DNA of 25,110 bases, from the NCBI GenBank assembly GCA_933822405.4, contig CAKOGP040000835.1, positions 15,470 through 40,579 of the forward strand. The letters are read 5' to 3'. The notes below the pieces were generated by a model. It saw only the letters and a list, made by a program, of their open reading frames with translations. It was not told the origin of the DNA and did not search any database. This stretch comes from Cylindrotheca closterium (Eukaryota > Bacillariophyta > Bacillariophyceae > Bacillariales > Bacillariaceae). Each line of letters begins with the position of its first letter. The stretch's first letter is position 1. Shown here piece after piece: positions 20,030 to 25,110 of this stretch. The position numbers and the translations under genes are program-made.

Positions 20030-20034
20030 ATCCT
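20030..20034. repeat. Target-site duplication ATCCT, right copy
   Basis: ATCCT immediately follows the last LTR base (CCCAACA ends at 20029). Collapsing both copies to one restores an open host frame across the site. Confidence 0.85.
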
Positions 20035-20189
20035 TGGCCTCTTTCTTTACTTTTTTTGGTTCGACGCAGTTCATTATTGCTCCTCTTTGGACTGCTGCTG
20101 CTGCTAGAAGTGCGATGGGACATCCTTGTAGAGGATCTGCTCCCTCTGCTTCTTGATTTCTTGCTGCTGATGGTGATGAAATCGTCCAT
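20030..20189 (-). pseudogene. 5' end of the interrupted membrane protein
   Basis: This is the piece of the host gene upstream of the insertion. From the ATG at 20189 the frame reads MDDFITISSKKSRSRG, then a Ser/Arg-rich stretch and NNELRRTKK. At a run of seven A (minus strand, about 20051-20057) a one-base shift leads to VKKEAKD. That runs through the AGGAT target site directly into KARADRDS at 13330 and below. Alternatively, translation from the ATG at 20074 (MNCVEPKKVKKEAKD) is in frame with no shift. A pyrimidine-rich TTTTCTTCTTGTAG just upstream (about 20202-20215) could be the acceptor of a 5'UTR intron. Confidence 0.65.
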
Positions 20190-21713
20190 TGTGCATGCAA
20201 TCTACAAGAAGAAAACAATATGAAACTTCGGCACTTTTGGAGGGAGTTTCGGCAGTGGCGTGTAGGCGAAACGCCTGGAAGATGACCGAGAAATTGCATA
20301 ACTACGGCGGGAAGTTATCGAACCACGTTTCGCGTCCAGCGTGCAGCGTGCAGTGCATTTCGATTTTTTTGCTGCTCCCTGCACGCGTTTTTATAGTCGA
20401 TAGCGCGAAACTGGAAAAATCGTGCGTGCATGCACCTCACCCATATGGTAGTCGCATTGGTCGTGTTCCAATTACTTTTCTACACTTTCTTTGGAAATAC
20501 ACCATTCTACAGTACACCGCGGTCTGCTCATTTCCTCTGGTTTGATAGCGCCCCACTGCTCATCATGTCATCCGATCCCTCAAGCTTGGATTCATCCATG
20601 TAGTGATGGCATGTGATGTCCTCAATATTTGCCTTCCAGTCAATGAAGAAATGGAGATGCAATGGACTATTGGAATATGCTGTCTCCTACTGCAAAAGGA
20701 TCCTTTTTATGAATGGTTGCCATTATGTGCAACCAAGCCAAACAGGCAGGATATCAAAAGCAATTGAGTTTACTTGAGTTTACGACTGCTATGGCCTGAA
20801 TGTTCAAGCAATGAGTGACGCGGCCAAATGCGTTTCATTTACTTCATTATGATCGCGGCTCCAGCATTGCCTTCATTGACAAGCAAGAAATCCAAAAATC
20901 CAACCTATCAGCTGACAAATCAGCTGACGAAATGTCAGAGGACTTTGACACTGCAAGCAGACAAGCAGGGGTTGGCAAAGAATTGGGACTGGTCCGCCCT
21001 GATTGTGTCAAAGAGAGATAACTACTATAGGAATACTGTGATTGAAATGATAGGACTAAGAAATGGTGACTAGAAATTGTTGTAGTATACTATCTTCTTG
21101 CTTAGCACTACAACTCCTGGCGAAAGGAAGGAGTTCCGCTTTCTCTCTCTTGTTGTGTTGCCAGATTGGTATCGTGGAGACTTTGTTTTGGAGCCATCTA
21201 TTGATTAATTGTATTGTTATTTTGCGAGTTTACCGATGAAAAGAAAAGGGTAGTGCTAGATACCAGAAGAACAAGGAGGTTAGTTAGATTTCAAAAGTGC
21301 TGTTTTTTCCTTTGTTCAAACCAACGTTGCTTTTTCGTTTGTTCAAACCAACATTGTCACAAGAGTTATCGTCCTTGCTATGGGAGGCTAGAATGTCTAG
21401 AGCAAGAATTGACACGGCATTCGTCATGATACACTAGTGAAAAGAGCAGAAGATCAAGTGCAATGTGAAGTCTTTTATTTTATTTTTATGTGAATTGTGA
21501 GTTGAGGTTGTCGAAACCTAATTGAGATTTGGCCAATCAGAATCGTTCGATTTCAAAATGCACCATGACCGTGTGGCAAATTTCGGGCATTTAGCAAAAC
21601 TGAAACCGCCAAACCTGACTATAGGTTGTGAAACGCGCGCTAATTAGTGTTAACGCGGTAAAACTGAAAACTGTTTTCACACGGGGATATCCTGGAAATC
21701 CTGGGGGAAAAAA
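20190..21713. other. 5' flank of the interrupted gene; no supported gene
   Basis: This should contain the promoter of the membrane-protein gene read leftwards. I could not assign a TATA box or start site. A short plus-strand frame (20828-21073) reads GLAKNWDWSALIVSKRDNYY and could be a gene remnant, but I do not recognise it. A 27-bp unit (TTTGTTCAAACCAAC core) occurs twice in tandem at about 21304-21357. The rest is AT-rich. Confidence 0.5.
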
Positions 21714-21788
21714 GGGAACTTTTAGGGAACTTTCAGGGAACTTTCAGGGAACTTTTAGGGAACTTACAGGGAACTTTAGGGTTAGGGT
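21714..21788 (+). repeat. 11-bp tandem array, probable left end of the DDE element
   Basis: Six units of GGGAACTTT plus TA, CA or similar run head to tail and end in GGGTTAGGG. The stretch CTTTCAGGGAACTTTT (21741-21756) is the exact reverse complement of 25095-25110 at the other side of the transposase gene. Confidence 0.75.
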
Positions 21789-21848
21789 ACGTAAAACACT
21801 GGTACTGCGAAATGTTTAGTATTTTTGCGAAACCAAAAATTGTTTCTT

Positions 21849-24800
21849 TCAGTCTATTACAATTACTTCTCGTTTCTTCATCGCATTCATAATCAGATTC
21901 ACCCACCCCTCATCCGCTCCGACATCGCGATGTCTCTTCCGCCTACAATTCACAATCCTGTCCAAAAACTGCGCCGAAGTCTTTGGCAACTTTTCCTTCT
22001 CTGGGTCCCCATTCTTCAACTCCTCGGGCAAGTTGTTCCACTCCTCCAAGACATCATAAGCCAGCATGTACTCCCTGGCCCTTGCAGAGAACGACGCTCG
22101 ATGATTGAACTGGACAGACTCCATGCTCTCTTTCACCAAGGCTTTGAATGCTTCCAGAGTTTTCTTGGATGCTAGGTCCGAACGACGATAATACGACTTG
22201 ATTCCAGCCCAATCATACTCAATGCCTTCGCCAGCAATTTCAGGATGACACTTTGGACTTCTGATGAACATTATTTGACAACCAGCCGTACTCCTGCCTT
22301 CAGCATGATATTGTAGTAGTGTCTTTTCATCTTGAAAATCAGGTAAGTCGGCGACCATCTCTTTCAACGCAGTTCCTGGCATTACAAGCCCCAAGTTGTC
22401 TTTCTGACCCTTTTCTGGATATTTCTTCCAAAGTTCAGACTTTGGCACAGCTGTATCGATGAACCCACGCTCCCACAAGACCTGCAACATTCCTTTCGGC
22501 TTATTCTCCCATCCTTGTTTGATCTTCATACGCATTTCCGAGATTGCAATCCCGTTGTCGGTGCATCGCTTTTGAAGGTCTGCTTTGTTGCCATTGATGG
22601 CCTTGCCTAGCGCCTGCAACTTTTCAGCAAGCTCTCCTTTCTTAAAATGATAGCGGAACATTGGCTGTTCATTTGTGGATTCGGCACAATCTTCTTTGCT
22701 TGCCCGTTTCTCTTCATCATTCATCCAGCACGGACCGTCGTCGTCAGGTTGGTCGAAAACTAAGTGCTGTGTCTCTCCAACTTTGAGCTTTCCTGGAGGA
22801 TTGAAAGGCCCAAGCTGATCTTCACTCTCAATCGCGACCTCCCTCATTCTTGGCTGCGATCCTCCGTACCCCTTGTTCATTGCATTGGCATTGAGCCCGT
22901 CAGGCCTTTGCTTGTCGTGTCCGTTTGAGTGGTCAAACATAAAAAGGTAATCATACTCATTGCCATGAAGTGCTTGCAAAACATCAATACAATCCTCCAA
23001 CTGGATCACCATCCACTCATAAGTCCAATACCCTTTCAGATTTTTTCCATATTCAAACAACTGAACAAATGGGGAAGAATCTTTGGGAAGATCCTTTTTC
23101 TTGATTCCGTTCCTACCATGCACATGATGAGCTGCTTCCTTGTCCCTGTACTCGTTGTTCCCTGGTTGCCTTCTGAAACTGTTGACAATTTGCCTTTGGT
23201 GTTCACTTAGCGCAAGTCCGCTTGTCTGCTTCAGTTCTGGTGAAAGATTAGGATTGTGGTACCCAAAGCCAAACTCGCGGGAGACAAATTCCGACACCAT
23301 CACTCCCATCCCTTCATCCTTTGGCGTTAGCGGTCGGATTCCTTCTGGTGTCACCCAGGCTTTGTCGGTAAACAAGTATTGCTTCATGATGCATTCATCC
23401 TGTCCAAAACAAATGAGTGGCTTCTTGCCCCGAGCTCGCACTGACACGTTTCCGCCAAACTTAACCTTGTTATTCAGCATCATCCACATGAAATTCAATG
23501 TGGTCTGCTGTCAAGTTTGGATTCCTTGGGTGCTCATTGTTATACCGGAAGCCCTTCCAAATCCGGGTTGGCAACACAGAATCCGTTGAAGTCTTCATCT
23601 TTGAACTGGATCCAGCGATGCATAGGCAGCTCTAACTTTAGATAACTTTTGATGAACTTTTTTCTGTACCTTTTGTTCTCTGGCTTCTCATGATTGTCCA
23701 CATAATAGGACTTCTTCCGAGGTTCATATTTGTATCCAAGCCTTCGCATCCAGCGGTAGACAGTTCCTATTGAAAGCTTGGGAATCTTCAACTCTTCAAG
23801 CAATTGTTGGCTCCTTTACTCCTCATTTGGCTCCAGGTCTCCTAGCTTGAGAAGCTCTGTCTTCCGTACATGGGCAATCAATGGAATGGTATTGTCATGC
23901 AATTCACAGTAGACTTTTTCAGTAGACAAGCCATGCAAGTTTGCTCGGATGAATCCTTGTAACAAATCCTTTGCCTCGGGGAAAAGATCAAAGAGCTTAG
24001 AGACTCTGGACTTATCTTCACTAATACTTGCTAGATGCTTGTTTTTGAAGCACTCATTGTTCGTTCTAAATTGGCAGTGCCAATAAATGATGCTTTGCGG
24101 ATCCTTGATGTACTTCCATTTATCACAGTTGTTGAGTTCATCCATTGCCTCCTTGCAACACTTCTTCCAGCACATATTTATTTTATTCATATCTCGAATA
24201 GCGATCTCTAAAGCTCTAGCCAAATATTGGCACCTGTGTCTGAGGTGGAATACATCAGTCTCAGTGTACAAGTCTTGTGAATCAAGGTCCTCGACAACCT
24301 TTCTCCATGCTCGAGCATCTTCCCATGCGGCCCTAAACTTTCCAATCCTTCTAAAAACAATTGCAGTAATATCTTCTTTGTCTTGCTCATGCGGAGGTCT
24401 TGCTAGACCAAAGTGTCTCTCTGCTTCTGGAGACGTCCAGTAGACCCAAGTGGTGTAGTCTTCTTTTTGCTCGTCGCCAAGAATATTGCGTCTGCTAGTG
24501 TTAGCAGTACTACAAGATGGAATTACTTGGGATGGAGATATTACTGTTGGTGATTGAAGGCTCTTATGATATGGATGATTTCTAGGGCTCCTTCTTGATT
24601 GCCTTGGACTCCAAAATTGCATCTTTCGCTCTCGTTCGCACTCCTCATCCGAAATAAAAACCTCCGCCCACTTTCGGGTTCGTTTCAGTGGGGAATATCA
24701 ACATCCAAGCGGTAAACTTCTTTCCAATCAATATTGGCAGGGACAGTGGTAGGCAACTTGTTTGCTGGCATGGAACAATATGCTATTTGTGAATCACCAT

Positions 24801-24945
24801 AGGTAGCGCCATAGAATCCAAGGTGGTTTGGGATCCAGTCTCTTGGCGACACACCACATTTCTTATAAAAGTTCTTTATCCCATAACTCAGAGCCCTTGT
24901 TGGATTCTTAACCTTAGAAGGCAGTAGGCCATGATGATTCATCAA
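21849..24945 (-). pseudogene. DDE transposase (IS630/Tc1-mariner type), decayed
   Basis: This would cut and paste its element. In order: an N-terminal segment (24685-24945); after a frameshift near 24685, a long helical region (24684-23819); TAA at 23816-23818; an HTH segment (LSIGTVYRWMRRLGYKYEPR, about 23700-23770); frameshifts near 23545 and 23470; then a 549-codon catalytic frame (21849-23498). Catalytic candidates in that frame are D34 in CFGQDECIMKQYLF, D189 in YLFMFDHSNGHD and E427 in GEGIEYDWAGIKSYYRR, all present. A SAP-like motif (ELAEKLQALGKAINGNKADL, about 289-318) lies between the second Asp and the Glu. The C-terminus is basic (RRKRHRD). The catalytic core is open, but the full gene has at least four lesions, so this copy is dead. 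I have not named a subfamily. Confidence 0.75.
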
Positions 24946-25094
24946 CTTTACCCAATTCTGAAGTTGCTTACACTGACTTTCTTGTTTTGATTCAATACGA
25001 TATTGAGAATGACCGTCCTTTGAATAGCGTCATCTACTATAGTGCAATTCTCTATTATTTGTATAGTTTGTCTTTTGAGGGAATATTGTTTCGC

Positions 25095-25110
25095 AAAAGT
25101 TCCCTGAAAG
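25095..25110 (-). repeat. Inverted terminal repeat candidate, right side (runs off the window)
   Basis: AAAAGTTCCCTGAAAG is the exact reverse complement of 21741-21756. Just inside it, TTTCGC pairs with GCGAAA near 21810 and 21830. If the array continues to the right, as on the left, the element end lies beyond the window. Confidence 0.6.

Noticed and set aside
20815..21073. Short plus-strand frames with GLAKNWDWSALIVSKRDNYY
   Set aside because: Possibly a gene remnant, but too short and not matched to any family I recognise; left as a note in the flank entry.
21779..21790. Telomere-like GGGTTAGGG
   Set aside because: Only about one and a half units at the end of the GGGAACTTT array; a degenerate unit explains it better than telomeric DNA.

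Overview
The window looks like nuclear DNA of a stramenopile, most likely a pennate diatom. The reasons are a GT-AG intron of 81 nt, single-pass membrane proteins with Pro/Ser/Thr-rich linkers and FG-GAP-like propellers, a MYND-finger gene, and a very high load of decayed transposable elements. Diatom is an inference from protein style (Seminavis-like), not a database result. No tRNA, rRNA, CRISPR array or prokaryotic operon was seen. Almost every gene is interrupted by stops or single-base frameshifts, so most entries are pseudogenes; homopolymer errors in the assembly are an alternative for some of them.

Layout. 71-1047 (+): C-terminal remnant of a glycoside hydrolase family 2 beta-galactosidase-like gene with an internal 231-bp tandem duplication. 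1633-4149 (-): a membrane-anchored Cys-rich/beta-propeller gene whose 3' end runs into a 5'-truncated MYND zinc-finger gene. 4244-9433 (-): a decayed tyrosine-recombinase (DIRS/Ngaro-type) retrotransposon with gag, RT-RNase H and YR in that order. 9434-11075: no gene, but a 54-bp gag fragment next to a terminal LTR fragment. 11076-13332 (-): most of a host membrane protein gene (low-complexity N-region, one TM, ectodomain, PT-repeat linker, propeller). Its 5' end lies at 20030-20189, on the other side of a 6.7-kb insertion.

The insertion, 13333-20029, is the most interesting object. It is bounded by a perfect 5-bp target-site duplication (ATCCT) and made of seven LTR-like repeats of about 500 bp (TGTTAG...CCAACA on +). 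These alternate with two different internal segments and form three tandem 2062-bp units plus a terminal LTR. The two LTRs at unit junctions (15396-15905 and 17458-17967) are hybrids: their left part matches the rightmost LTR and their right part matches the leftmost LTR. That is the expected footprint of unequal LTR-LTR recombination, or of recombination with a one-LTR circle. Removing the insertion and one ATCCT copy restores the host reading frame across the junction.

21714-25110: a decayed DDE (IS630/Tc1-mariner-type) transposase gene on the minus strand with a SAP-like motif inside its catalytic region. It is flanked by inverted GGGAACTTT-type repeats, the left one expanded to an 11-bp tandem array. 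The right end probably continues outside the window.
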